Assembly (NCBI GenBank): GCA_938091935.1
Contig: CALKNV010000018.1
Span: 1-64,000 of the forward strand
Source: an uncultured Pseudomonadales bacterium
GTDB taxonomy: Bacteria > Pseudomonadota > Gammaproteobacteria > Pseudomonadales > Pseudohongiellaceae
Length of the DNA stretch: 64,000 nucleotides
Direction of reading: 5' to 3'
Each line of letters opens with the position of its first letter. Within the stretch, counting starts at the first letter, position 1. This document shows, piece by piece, positions 42,603 to 51,793 of this stretch. The translations under genes were made by a program, and so were the position numbers. The notes below the pieces were generated by a model that was not told where the DNA came from, searched no databases, and saw only the letters and a list, made by a program, of their open reading frames with translations.

Positions 42603-44342
42603 ATGGTTTCCAGATGGCTCTTGCTTTGCCTTTTTCCATTTACTGTATTTACAACCTCGTTCGCGGCGGCTCAGTCAGCGGAAGAAGTAGCCCGATTTTC
42701 GATTCGATTTTCAGATGACCTGACGAGCGATGCGCAAGATGGGCGTCTACTATTGATGCTGGCCGCCCACGATCGTTCAGAACCGCGCTTCCTTGTCAAT
42801 AATGGCCTGAACACGCAATTGATCTTTGGTCGAAATGTCAGTGACATGGCTGGTGGGGAATCGGTGGTGATCGATGGCTCTCATATTGGGTTTCCGCTTG
42901 CCGATTTATCGGAAGTGCCACCTGGCACCTACTACGTGCAGGCACTTTTGAATCGCTATGAGGAGTTTAATCTCAGTAATGGAAGGACCGTGAGCCTGCC
43001 GCCGGATCGAGGCGAGGGGCAACGCTGGAATCGTAAGCCGGGCAATTTTTATTCCGCGCCTATTGAAATTGAAATATCCGAGGCTGGAATAAATCAGTTT
43101 GAAATAGTGATGGACCAGGTTATCCCTGAAATCGAACCACCCGCGGATACTGAATACATAAAGCACATCAAGATGCGCAGTGATCTGTTGTCCGAATTCT
43201 GGGGGACCGATGTCTACCTCGGCGCCCATGTTCTGTTACCAGAGGGGTTCGATGAGAATCCCCAGGCAAGCTACCCGCTGATGGTATTTCATGGTCATTT
43301 CCCGAGTGATTTTGGTGGTTTCCGAACTGAACCGCCTGAGGCCGATCTAGAGCCGGTTTATAGCGCCCGATTTGATCTGGACGGCTATAATCTAATCGAG
43401 CAGCAAGAGGCCTATGACTTCTATCGAACCTGGGTCAGCGAAGACTTCCCGCGCTTTCTGATCATTGAGGTGCAGCACCCGACGCCTTATTACGATGATT
43501 CCTATGCCGTGAATTCGGCCAGTCAGGGGCCTTACGGTGATGCCATCACTTATGAGTTGATTCCATATATAGAAGAACAATTCAGGGGAATCGGAGAAGG
43601 CTGGGCCAGATTCACCTATGGTGGTTCTACCGGTGGCTGGGAAGCCATGGCGGTACAGACCTTTTATCCTGATGAGTACAACGGCGCCTTCGCTGCCTGC
43701 CCGGATCCAATCGATTTCCGCGCATACATGACCATCAATATTTATGAGGATGACAACGCCTACTATTACGATAGCCAGTTCCAGAGAATCCCGCGCCCCG
43801 CGCATCGTGACTATCTAGGACACGTCGATGCCAGTCAATATGATTACAATCGCCTGGAGGCGGTGCTGGGTGACAAGAATCGCTCCGGTCAGCAGTACGA
43901 TATCTGGGAAGCCACGTTTTCACCTATGGGAGACGACGGCTACCCGGTGCGCTTATGGGATAAGGAAACCGGCGTGATCAACAAGGAGGTCGCTAAATAT
44001 TGGCGTGAGAATTACGACCTTCGCCATATCCTTGAACGCGACTGGTCGACCCTTGGCCCCAAGCTGGAAGGCAAGCTACATATTTATGTCGGGGATATGG
44101 ATAACTACTATCTGAATAATGCGGTGTATCTCACCGAGGCGTTTCTGGAAAGTACCACCAATCCTTACTATGGCGGTGTCGTAGACTATGGGGATCGCGC
44201 CGAGCACTGCTGGAACGGCGATCACGATAACGGCAATGGGATTTCCCGCCTACGGTATAACAGCATGTATGTGCCTCGCGTTTTGGAACGGATCGAGCAG
44301 ACTGCTCCCGCTGGTGCAGACCTTTCCAGCTGGCGGTATTGA
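42603..44342 (+). CDS. Exported esterase-like protein with N-terminal beta domain
   Basis: A 579-residue exported protein (signal MVSRWLLLCLFPFTVFTTSF). Residues to about 190 are a beta-rich domain (FSIRFSDDLTSDAQDGRLLL). The rest resembles an esterase-D-type alpha/beta hydrolase: YPLMVFHGHFPSDFGG and a nucleophile elbow GGSTGGWEAM; a candidate acidic residue lies in YVGDMDNYYLN and the His probably in GDHDNGNG. No cleavage specificity can be predicted. The frame begins 23 codons upstream at 42534, but the ATG at 42603 begins the signal peptide. Not part of an obvious operon. Confidence 0.72.
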   Translation: MVSRWLLLCLFPFTVFTTSFAAAQSAEEVARFSIRFSDDLTSDAQDGRLLLMLAAHDRSEPRFLVNNGLNTQLIFGRNVSDMAGGESVVIDGSHIGFPLADLSEVPPGTYYVQALLNRYEEFNLSNGRTVSLPPDRGEGQRWNRKPGNFYSAPIEIEISEAGINQFEIVMDQVIPEIEPPADTEYIKHIKMRSDLLSEFWGTDVYLGAHVLLPEGFDENPQASYPLMVFHGHFPSDFGGFRTEPPEADLEPVYSARFDLDGYNLIEQQEAYDFYRTWVSEDFPRFLIIEVQHPTPYYDDSYAVNSASQGPYGDAITYELIPYIEEQFRGIGEGWARFTYGGSTGGWEAMAVQTFYPDEYNGAFAACPDPIDFRAYMTINIYEDDNAYYYDSQFQRIPRPAHRDYLGHVDASQYDYNRLEAVLGDKNRSGQQYDIWEATFSPMGDDGYPVRLWDKETGVINKEVAKYWRENYDLRHILERDWSTLGPKLEGKLHIYVGDMDNYYLNNAVYLTEAFLESTTNPYYGGVVDYGDRAEHCWNGDHDNGNGISRLRYNSMYVPRVLERIEQTAPAGADLSSWRY

Positions 44343-44550
44343 GTCGGGAGTTTCATTGACCCAGATACACCAATCAGTAAACAGACTGTATATGTTAAAG
44401 AAACGGCCGGCACGCATATCCTGCCGACCCTACAATCGAGGTCTGAACGGGTTTTCGCTGATCATTTCGAGTCTGACAACACTGGTGTTCGCGCTCTCGC
44501 CTGGCTGAGGCACTGGTCACGCAGTGCTTTGCGACCGCAGTAGATCAGTC

Positions 44551-46083
44551 TTATCTGCTTGGCGACTGAGCTTCAATAAAGCGCCGCGTATCTTGCAGCA
44601 GTTCGAGCCGTGAGGGTTCGTTCACATACATCATGTGTCCCCCCTGGTAATACTCATACTCCACCTGTTCTGCGCGAATACCGTGACGGTTCAGGGTGTA
44701 CTCGGCATCAAAGAATGGTGTAACCATGTCAAAGTAGCCGGATGCCACCAGCACCTTCAGAGCAGGATTGATACGCAGGGCGGTGGATAAATCGTGCGCT
44801 GTGTTCACGTAGGCTGGCTCCCAGGATGAGCCGTCAGGAACTCGGCGCCAGCGCCAGTTGCTGCTGAGCCCAGGGTCAGCAGGATTGAGGTACTGACGAT
44901 TCCAGTCTACTCCAAGTTCGCTGCGCATATAGGACATTAGTGATGCCTTATAAGCGCCGGAAATCGCGTCACTCGCTGCATCCCTCGAAGTCTGGGCAGC
45001 CAGGTCATCGACTTCGTCTTCGGTATAGCGGGAATCCAGCCTGCCTACAGAAACGCCTTCGTCCCTGCGCAATTCCTTAACGAAGCGGTTGCCCTGGACT
45101 CTCAGATTGGCCTTGTCGATATAGTCGGTGCTTAGACCAGTGAAATAGGCCAGGCGATCACGCACTGCCAGGTATTCTTCCGGTGTTATGGTGTTGCCTT
45201 TAAACAGGGCTGGCAGATACTCATTGACTGCAAACTCACGCGCCTGTCGCAGGAATATTTCCTGGCTTTCCGGGGGTGGCTGCACGCGCCCATGATACAA
45301 GGCAGTTGCGGCCATCGTGGGCACATAAGTGATAAAGGAAATCACATTGTCGCGCACGTATGGGGTAGAACCCTGATAGTCTAGTGCCTGGGAAACAAAC
45401 ACAATACCGTTGAGGCTGATTGAGCGATCTTCTTCCATCAGCTTGGCAACGGCGGCCGCACGGGTCGTACCAAAACTTTCACCGAGCAAGAACTTGGGAG
45501 AATTCCAGCGGCCATGTTCGGTAATCCAGGTAGCAATGAAATCCGCCATGGATTCTGCGTCTTCGTCCAGCCCCCAGAAGTCCTTGCCTTCATATCCGCC
45601 GAGGGCGCGAGAAAAGCCGGTGCCTACTGGATCAATAAAAACCAGATCGCTGACATCAAGGATTGTCTCCGGCGCATCTACAACCGGGTAGGGCGGAAGT
45701 CCGGCGTGGGTTGCATCAGACGGTACGACAATGCGCTTGGGTCCATAGCTACCCATGTGGAGCCAGGTTGAAGACGAGCCTGGGCCGCCGTTCCAAATGA
45801 AGGTGACAGGCCTCACTTCTCCTTCTGCCAGATTCTTTTTAGTATAAGCAAAGGTAAAAATGGATGCCTTGGGCTCACCCTTAAGATCCCTGATGTAGGT
45901 TTCACCCGCTATCGTCTGGTAGTCAATACGTTCGCCATTGAAGCGGCCGGAATGGTCGCTCATGAAGCGAGTTGGTTCCGGAACGTCGATGGCAGCGGTC
46001 TCTTCCTGCTCTGCGGCAATCGTGGTATTGAGTGATAGCAGCAAGGTCATGCAGAGGATTATTAGAGCTGTTATTTGATTCAT
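44551..46083 (-). CDS. Exported serine carboxypeptidase (S10 family)
   Basis: A 510-residue S10 carboxypeptidase with signal MNQITALIILCMTLLLSLNT. The family motifs are all present: TFIWNGGPGSSSTWLH (oxyanion hole), FLLGESFGTTRAAAVA (nucleophile Ser), SGYFDMVTPFFDAEY (Asp) and YQGGHMMYVNEPS (His). The enzyme would remove C-terminal residues from peptides in the periplasm at mildly acidic pH. It lies 21 bases downstream of the creatininase-family gene on the same strand and may be co-transcribed with it. Confidence 0.92.
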   Translation of the reverse strand: MNQITALIILCMTLLLSLNTTIAAEQEETAAIDVPEPTRFMSDHSGRFNGERIDYQTIAGETYIRDLKGEPKASIFTFAYTKKNLAEGEVRPVTFIWNGGPGSSSTWLHMGSYGPKRIVVPSDATHAGLPPYPVVDAPETILDVSDLVFIDPVGTGFSRALGGYEGKDFWGLDEDAESMADFIATWITEHGRWNSPKFLLGESFGTTRAAAVAKLMEEDRSISLNGIVFVSQALDYQGSTPYVRDNVISFITYVPTMAATALYHGRVQPPPESQEIFLRQAREFAVNEYLPALFKGNTITPEEYLAVRDRLAYFTGLSTDYIDKANLRVQGNRFVKELRRDEGVSVGRLDSRYTEDEVDDLAAQTSRDAASDAISGAYKASLMSYMRSELGVDWNRQYLNPADPGLSSNWRWRRVPDGSSWEPAYVNTAHDLSTALRINPALKVLVASGYFDMVTPFFDAEYTLNRHGIRAEQVEYEYYQGGHMMYVNEPSRLELLQDTRRFIEAQSPSR

Positions 46084-46104
46084 TGTTTCTAGTGCCTGGA
46101 GATT

Positions 46105-46980
46105 TTATTTGCTGTCAGAAATCGCGGCGCGAATTGCCGTAGCAGTGTATTCTGCGCGAAAATTAATCATATCCTTGCCGAGTTGGATCGTCTCGGCCAT
46201 TGGAGTGATGGCGACGCCGTTGATGGAAGCGAGCCCTGCATCCACGCGCTGCTGGTAGCGTACCTGATCAGGGTCGGTCACCATCATCATAGCGGTGACC
46301 CAGATGTCATCGTGATAGCCATCGCGCTGGGTCTCGGCAACCCCTAGCTCTCGTTCGGTGAATTGCTCGGTTTCTACCCAGCCCGGATCGTAAAACTCGC
46401 GAATGAAATGAATGTCAGTGGCATCGCTCGACCAGGCCTCTGCCAATTTGTTGGCGACGTTCGCCATGCCACGCTGATTACCACCGCTGTCACCGATCAT
46501 TACTATGTCAGAGAAACCTGCCTGCTTGAGGCTGCTGGCGATATCGCTGAGTAGCGCTTCGTAAGTCGCTGCGCTGAGGCTTATTGAACCTGGGTAAAGC
46601 ATTGCGCCTGATGGTGGTTCAATACTGCCCTCCGGCACGAATTTGACGATGGGAGCACAAAGAGCGTTGCCTAACTCTGCGGCGATAGCAGGGCAGGCCG
46701 CTTGCAGAATCAGATTGTGCTTGCCGGTGGTGAGGTATGGTCCATTCTCTTCGATGCCACCGGTTGCAATGATTACAGTGGAAGTGCCGTCGGCGATGAG
46801 ATCCCGTATTTCCATCGAGGTGAGTTCTTCCAGCCAAAAGGACTGGCCTGCAGCGATTGGTCGATCCGTGTTTTGCCACTCTTCCAGCTCGTTATTCTGC
46901 GCGAGAGCGCTACATGCGCAGAAAGCGAGCGGGAGCAAGGTGTATTGCTTTAATGCGGAAAATTGCTCGGGAAAATTCAC
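46105..46980 (-). CDS. Exported creatininase-family protein with altered metal ligands
   Basis: A 291-residue creatininase-superfamily protein. Read from the GTG at 46978-46980 (GAGG eight bases upstream) it has a signal peptide (FSALKQYTLLPLAFCACSAL). The family's first metal motif (usually E-x-H-G-P-H-L-P-x-G-x-D) reads GGIEENGPYLTTGKHN, so the usual His and Asp are replaced by Asn and His, and the NGHGGN motif reads GDSGGNQ. The rest (YPGSISLSAATYEALL) matches creatininase/amidohydrolase proteins. Metal binding would therefore differ from cytosolic creatininase, or be lost. It precedes the S10 carboxypeptidase gene by 21 bases. Confidence 0.8.
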   Translation of the reverse strand: MNFPEQFSALKQYTLLPLAFCACSALAQNNELEEWQNTDRPIAAGQSFWLEELTSMEIRDLIADGTSTVIIATGGIEENGPYLTTGKHNLILQAACPAIAAELGNALCAPIVKFVPEGSIEPPSGAMLYPGSISLSAATYEALLSDIASSLKQAGFSDIVMIGDSGGNQRGMANVANKLAEAWSSDATDIHFIREFYDPGWVETEQFTERELGVAETQRDGYHDDIWVTAMMMVTDPDQVRYQQRVDAGLASINGVAITPMAETIQLGKDMINFRAEYTATAIRAAISDSK

Positions 46981-47279
46981 TGTCAAATCCTCATTAAGAA
47001 TAGGTGTTTGGGGCGCCATTTCCTGCGCGCAGCTGGATTCATTACGTGCCATGCTACCGCAAAATTCGGGTAATCGCTCACTGAGGCGACCGCATATCAG
47101 ATAAGGCACTAATTGTTTCAATATCAGGCTTCCAGAGGGGGATTGGACCATTGACAGGGCTGTGGTGATGACGCCTAATCTGCCTTAGTTTTTCAGGCGT
47201 GAGCGGGCCTTGGTGAACATCTGGGTGAACCAAATTTGTGCACTGCTTGACGCCACCAGCCCGATAACGAGTATCAGAT

Positions 47280-48563
47280 TTGTCTCTTAAGATTCGCCAC
47301 ATCCTGCTGTCAGGACTTGTTCTGCTGGCATTGCTTGCCGCCTTTATCCTGTTGCGGTCTCCCGCTGTCGAGAGGGAAGGGCCATTGTTGACGGCGCAGA
47401 TCGCCGAAAGTGAGCTAATTGCCCGCGGTGAATATTTGGTAACAGCAGCAAACTGTGCCAGTTGCCACACCACCAATGACGGCGAATTTATGGCGGGTGG
47501 TCTAGCGTTCAAAACCCCTTTCGGCACGATCTACTCCACCAACATTACGCCTGATCCGGATACCGGAATAGGCGCCTGGTCAGATTGGGATTTTCTGAAT
47601 TCGCTGCGCCATGGTATTCGTCCAAATGGCGAGCACTTGTATCCGGCTTTTCCCTATACCTCGTATACAAAGGCCAGCGATGAAGATATCGCCGCCATGT
47701 ACGCCTACCTGCAATCCATTGAGCCGGTGCAGCAGCCGCCACTGGAAAACGAACTGGAATTTCCTTTCAATCTGCGAGCCCTGGTGGCTTTCTGGAAAAT
47801 ACCCTATTTCGATGCCGGTGCCTTCGAACCGGAGCCCGATCAGTCTGCAGAGTGGAATCGAGGCGCCTATCTGGTTGAAGCTCTGGCTCATTGCAGCGCT
47901 TGTCACACGCCGCGCAATGCCGTTGGCGCCGAGCGATTGGACGCCCATATGAGCGGTGGGGAGTATATGGATCTGGTCAGCAGTGGCGAATACCGCGCGT
48001 GGTCCGCACCAAACCTCACTTCCTATGATCGGGGCCTGGCGCTCTGGTCTTACGAGGATGTGGCCAGCTATCTCAAGACTGCGCGCAATGGAATCCTCGA
48101 GTCATTTGGGCCGATGAATGAGGTCATTCTTAACAGTACTCGCTATCTTGCAGATGACGATATTGATGCGATGACAACTTACCTGAAGTCTCTTGCTCCA
48201 GTCTCCGATCTTAGCACCGCGGAACCTGATGCCGGACTCATGGGGCGCGGCAGAACGATTTACAACCTGCACTGTGGTACTTGTCACTTGCCCACCGGTG
48301 CCGGTGACCCGGAAATGGCGCCGCAACTGAACCGTGGCAGCCTGGTGGTGCAGGACGAAAACCCGGCCTCCATGATTAACGCCATTCTGTATGCTCCACA
48401 CGTGCCAACACCACCCTTGCCGTCAAAATGGCGTGAAGTGATGGAAGCGTATCAGTACACCCTGGATGATGAAGAAGTCGCGGCAGTTGCTACCTTCATT
48501 CGTCACTCATGGGAAAATGCGGCCGGTATTGTTACCCCAGAGCAGGTGGCTCGGCAGCGCTAG
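47280..48563 (+). CDS. Triheme cytochrome c subunit
   Basis: A 427-residue membrane-anchored cytochrome (hydrophobic residues 8-24) with three heme motifs: CASCH at 59-63, CSACH at 205-209 and CGTCH at 332-336. Each module has a distal Met region. The arrangement and length match the cytochrome subunits of PQQ alcohol dehydrogenase and gluconate 2-dehydrogenase, which pass electrons to quinone; here no flavin or PQQ subunit is adjacent. The start codon is TTG (47280). It is probably the first gene of the DUF1592-DUF1552 operon, 70 bases upstream of the next gene. Confidence 0.85.
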   Translation: MSLKIRHILLSGLVLLALLAAFILLRSPAVEREGPLLTAQIAESELIARGEYLVTAANCASCHTTNDGEFMAGGLAFKTPFGTIYSTNITPDPDTGIGAWSDWDFLNSLRHGIRPNGEHLYPAFPYTSYTKASDEDIAAMYAYLQSIEPVQQPPLENELEFPFNLRALVAFWKIPYFDAGAFEPEPDQSAEWNRGAYLVEALAHCSACHTPRNAVGAERLDAHMSGGEYMDLVSSGEYRAWSAPNLTSYDRGLALWSYEDVASYLKTARNGILESFGPMNEVILNSTRYLADDDIDAMTTYLKSLAPVSDLSTAEPDAGLMGRGRTIYNLHCGTCHLPTGAGDPEMAPQLNRGSLVVQDENPASMINAILYAPHVPTPPLPSKWREVMEAYQYTLDDEEVAAVATFIRHSWENAAGIVTPEQVARQR

Positions 48564-48633
48564 TCGCATCCTACTCGCGACTCGCGGAATAAGGGCTTGA
48601 CCGGGCGATACGGTCAGGTAATTTAGAATAACT

Positions 48634-50382
48634 ATGGTTAAACAAGCTGAAATGATGAATACAGTTCTCGCCAAGACTAAAGCCGCGGGCAGCGTGATGC
48701 TCATGCTTTTCGCCGTACTGCTGGTGGCCTGTGGTCAACAGCCCAGTGAACCTGCAGAACCAGAAACCGCCGCTTCACCGCTGCGCACGCGTCTGTTAAC
48801 CGGAGAACAGTATTCCAATACCATTGCTGCTGTGTTCGGCGATGATGTTGCCAACAGTGTGTTGCCGCCGATTCCACCCATGGATCGCACTGACGGCCTG
48901 CTGGCCTCTGGCACTGCATTTGTCGGCGTTACCTCTGATCAGGTGTCTCAGATTCAGCAAACTGGCGCGGCGATTGCCGCCCGGGTAGTAGATGAAGAGC
49001 ACCGTGACTTTCTGATCCCCTGTTCTCCGGAATCGATTGCCGCTGCAGACACGACATGTGCCGGGTTGTTTCTGGGCGAGGCGGGTCGATTGCTGCTGCG
49101 TCGACCCCTTGAGGAAAGTCGTTTGGCTGAACTGGTGCAGATCGCGGACTACGCCGCTGAGCAGACAGAAGACTTTTATGATGGGCTGGCTCTGGCCCTG
49201 GAGGCTATCTTGATTAGCCCAGATTTCGTCTTTATAGCCGATCGCGCAGAACCGGACCCTGAGGCCCCAGAACAGGAGCGTCTGGACAGTTATTCCGTGG
49301 CCTCTCGGCTCAGCTTCCTGCTATGGAATGCGCCGCCTGATGATGCCCTGCTGCAGGCGGCAGAATCCGGGGAATTGCACACCGAAGAGGGCCTGGCCAG
49401 GTCGGTAGACCGCATGCTTGCCAGTGCCCGTCTCGAGGAAGGTATGCGCGCCTTCTTCGATGATCTGATGACATTCGATGAATTTGAAAGCCTGGCTAAA
49501 GATCCCAATGTCTATCCTATGGTTACCGGCACCACACTGGAACATGCGCGAGAGCAAACCTTGCGGACCGTAATCGATCACCTGATTACACGAGAAGAAG
49601 ACTATCGGGATCTATTCACGACCAAAAAGACTTTTATGTCGATGCAGCTGGCCACGGTCTACGATACCCCCACCAGGCAGGGCTGGGTACCCTTCGAATT
49701 TGAAGAAGACAGTCCGCGCCTTGGGCTGCTGACCCATGTCAGTTTCCTGGCGGTAAATTCCCATTCCGTGCGCAGTTCACCCACGCTTCGGGGCAAAGCC
49801 CTGCGTGAGACCTTCCTGTGCCAGAAAGTACCGGACCCACCACCCGATGTAGATTTTTCGGCACTGATAGAGGCCGAAAACGCCAGAACAGCCAAGGAAC
49901 GTCTGGCGGCCCACAATTCGAACCCATCCTGTGCGGGCTGCCACCTGGTGACGGATCCCATGGGTCTGTCCCTTGAGAATTTCGACGGGGCCGGCCGGTT
50001 TCGCGAAACCGAGAATGGCGCCGAGTTGGAGATAGCCGGTGAGCTGGACGGTATATTCTATGAAGATATTGCCGGGCTCGCTCAGGCTACGCGAAACCAC
50101 CCTAAACTCTCGTCCTGCCTGGTTAATCGGCTCTATGCTTATGGTACCGGTGGGCCTGTGTCCCTCAGGCACGATCGCGACACGTTAGCGTGGTTTGAGG
50201 ACCGTTTTGTTGCAAATGGTTACAAGTTACCCGCTTTATTACGCGATATTGCGCTCTCAGGTGCCTTTTCGAGCGTGAGGTCAGCGGAAACTCGGGGTAA
50301 TATAGAGGATTCGTTTCCAATCAAGTCACCTGCCGAAAGAGCCAGCGCTCAACCCAGCCTGGCCAGTGTGGAGAATCAGTGA
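48634..50382 (+). CDS. DUF1592/DUF1588/DUF1585 heme lipoprotein
   Basis: A 582-residue lipoprotein (lipobox LLVACGQQ). The domain order matches planctomycete/myxobacterial PSD-type proteins: an N-terminal LTGEQYSNTIAAVFGDD (DUF1587-like), LLLRRPLEESRLAEL (DUF1595), SYSVASRLSFLLWNAPPDDA (DUF1592), GLLTHVSFLAVNSHSVRSSP (DUF1588) and a C-terminal SCLVNRLYAYGTG (DUF1585). A single c-type heme motif CAGCH lies in NPSCAGCHLVTDPMG. Biochemical function is unknown; these proteins almost always pair with DUF1552, as here, where the two genes overlap. A redox role beside the triheme cytochrome is inferred. Confidence 0.87.
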   Translation: MVKQAEMMNTVLAKTKAAGSVMLMLFAVLLVACGQQPSEPAEPETAASPLRTRLLTGEQYSNTIAAVFGDDVANSVLPPIPPMDRTDGLLASGTAFVGVTSDQVSQIQQTGAAIAARVVDEEHRDFLIPCSPESIAAADTTCAGLFLGEAGRLLLRRPLEESRLAELVQIADYAAEQTEDFYDGLALALEAILISPDFVFIADRAEPDPEAPEQERLDSYSVASRLSFLLWNAPPDDALLQAAESGELHTEEGLARSVDRMLASARLEEGMRAFFDDLMTFDEFESLAKDPNVYPMVTGTTLEHAREQTLRTVIDHLITREEDYRDLFTTKKTFMSMQLATVYDTPTRQGWVPFEFEEDSPRLGLLTHVSFLAVNSHSVRSSPTLRGKALRETFLCQKVPDPPPDVDFSALIEAENARTAKERLAAHNSNPSCAGCHLVTDPMGLSLENFDGAGRFRETENGAELEIAGELDGIFYEDIAGLAQATRNHPKLSSCLVNRLYAYGTGGPVSLRHDRDTLAWFEDRFVANGYKLPALLRDIALSGAFSSVRSAETRGNIEDSFPIKSPAERASAQPSLASVENQ

Positions 50383-51731
50383 TGAAAAAGCTGGATCAGA
50401 AACTAAGCCGACGTCGATTTCTCAAGGGCACTCTGCATGGGGGCGCCGTTTCCGTAGGTCTGCCTCTACTCAATGTGTTTCTGAACGAGAACGGCACAGC
50501 CTATGCTGATGGCATGCCTATACCGCAGCGCTTTGGTACCTGGTCCTGGGGGCTGGGTATGAGCGAGTCTATCTTTGTGCCGAAGAAGACTGGCCCCAAC
50601 TTTGATCTCCCCGAGGAAATCGCGGCGCTAGCGCCAGTGCAGGAGCACATCAATCTCTACACCAACTTTCATGTATTCAAAGACGATGCGCCTAATCTCT
50701 GCCATCACTCGGGTTGGGTGGTGCTGCGCTCAGGGATTGCGCCCACTGCGCGAGAAAATCGGCCCGGTGAGACGATCGATGTCTCGGTGGCTCGTCAGAT
50801 TGGCAATGCAACCCGTTTTCGCAGCCTGAGCGCGACGGCCACCGGCGATGTCAGGGACAGCTTCAGCTACGAGGGTGGAAACTCCGTGAACGCACCGGAG
50901 TGGTCGCCACTGCGGTTTTATCAGCGCCTGTTTGGTGATGGATTCCAGGATCCCAATGCGGCTACCTTTACTCCGGATCCCCGAGTGATGGTGCGCAAGA
51001 GCGCGCTCACTGCTGTTCAGGAAGAGGCGCAAAAGCTTGAGAAATCGCTCGGCGCCGAAGATCGCCAGCGTCTAGACCAGTACTTCACTGGTCTGAGAGA
51101 CCTGGAGCGACGCTTCGATCTGCAGTTGACCAAGCCAGATCCACGCGAGGCCTGCGTCATGCTGGAAGAGCCCATGGATCTGCCCACCGGATTGGATGCC
51201 GATCTGGTTGCCAAGCGCCACCGCATGATGACGGACCTGATGCTTATGGCCGTGGCCTGTGACCAGACCCGCGTTTTCAATATGTTTTATGCCTCGGCAT
51301 TCTCTGCCACTACCCAGCCGGGTTACGACAAGCCGCACCACACGGCGACTCACGAAGAGGCGGTAGATCCCGTGCTTGGCTATCAGCCACGTACGTCCTG
51401 GTATACCCGCAGGGCTATGGAAGAGTGGGCTTACTACGTGCAGGCTCTGGCTGACTTCAAGGAAGGCGATGGTTCGCTGCTGGATAACAGCTTCATTTAC
51501 GCGACCACCGACCAGTCTTTTGCCAAGATTCACGCCATCGATGGTATCCCCATGTTCAGTGCTGGCACTGCGGGCGGCCGTGTGAAGACTGGCCTGCATA
51601 TCGACGGCGCTGGATCGCCGGGCTGTCGACTTGGCTATACAGCGCAGAAACTGATGGGGTTGGATATTGAGAACTGGGGTGACAAGAGTAATAACACCTC
51701 CAGCGATATCGGCGAAATCCTGGTCACTTAG
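50382..51731 (+). CDS. Tat-exported DUF1552 protein
   Basis: A 449-residue protein with a perfect Tat signal (LSRRRFLKGTLHGGAVSVGL). Its start overlaps the stop of the DUF1592 gene (TGATG), with GGAG upstream; a GTG one codon earlier is possible. The family's features are seen: WSWGLGMSESIFVPKKTG at the start of the mature part, NLYTNFHVFKDD, GEARR-like regions, and HHTATHEEAVD with histidines and acids that could bind metal. The Tat route implies folding, perhaps with a cofactor, in the cytoplasm. DUF1552 is uncharacterised; pairing with DUF1592 suggests one complex in the periplasm. Confidence 0.88.
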   Translation: MKKLDQKLSRRRFLKGTLHGGAVSVGLPLLNVFLNENGTAYADGMPIPQRFGTWSWGLGMSESIFVPKKTGPNFDLPEEIAALAPVQEHINLYTNFHVFKDDAPNLCHHSGWVVLRSGIAPTARENRPGETIDVSVARQIGNATRFRSLSATATGDVRDSFSYEGGNSVNAPEWSPLRFYQRLFGDGFQDPNAATFTPDPRVMVRKSALTAVQEEAQKLEKSLGAEDRQRLDQYFTGLRDLERRFDLQLTKPDPREACVMLEEPMDLPTGLDADLVAKRHRMMTDLMLMAVACDQTRVFNMFYASAFSATTQPGYDKPHHTATHEEAVDPVLGYQPRTSWYTRRAMEEWAYYVQALADFKEGDGSLLDNSFIYATTDQSFAKIHAIDGIPMFSAGTAGGRVKTGLHIDGAGSPGCRLGYTAQKLMGLDIENWGDKSNNTSSDIGEILVT

Positions 51732-51793
51732 TTCTGCTGACCCGGGCCTACATAGGTTTGCTCACACGGTTCTGATCAAATAGGAAACAAGCA

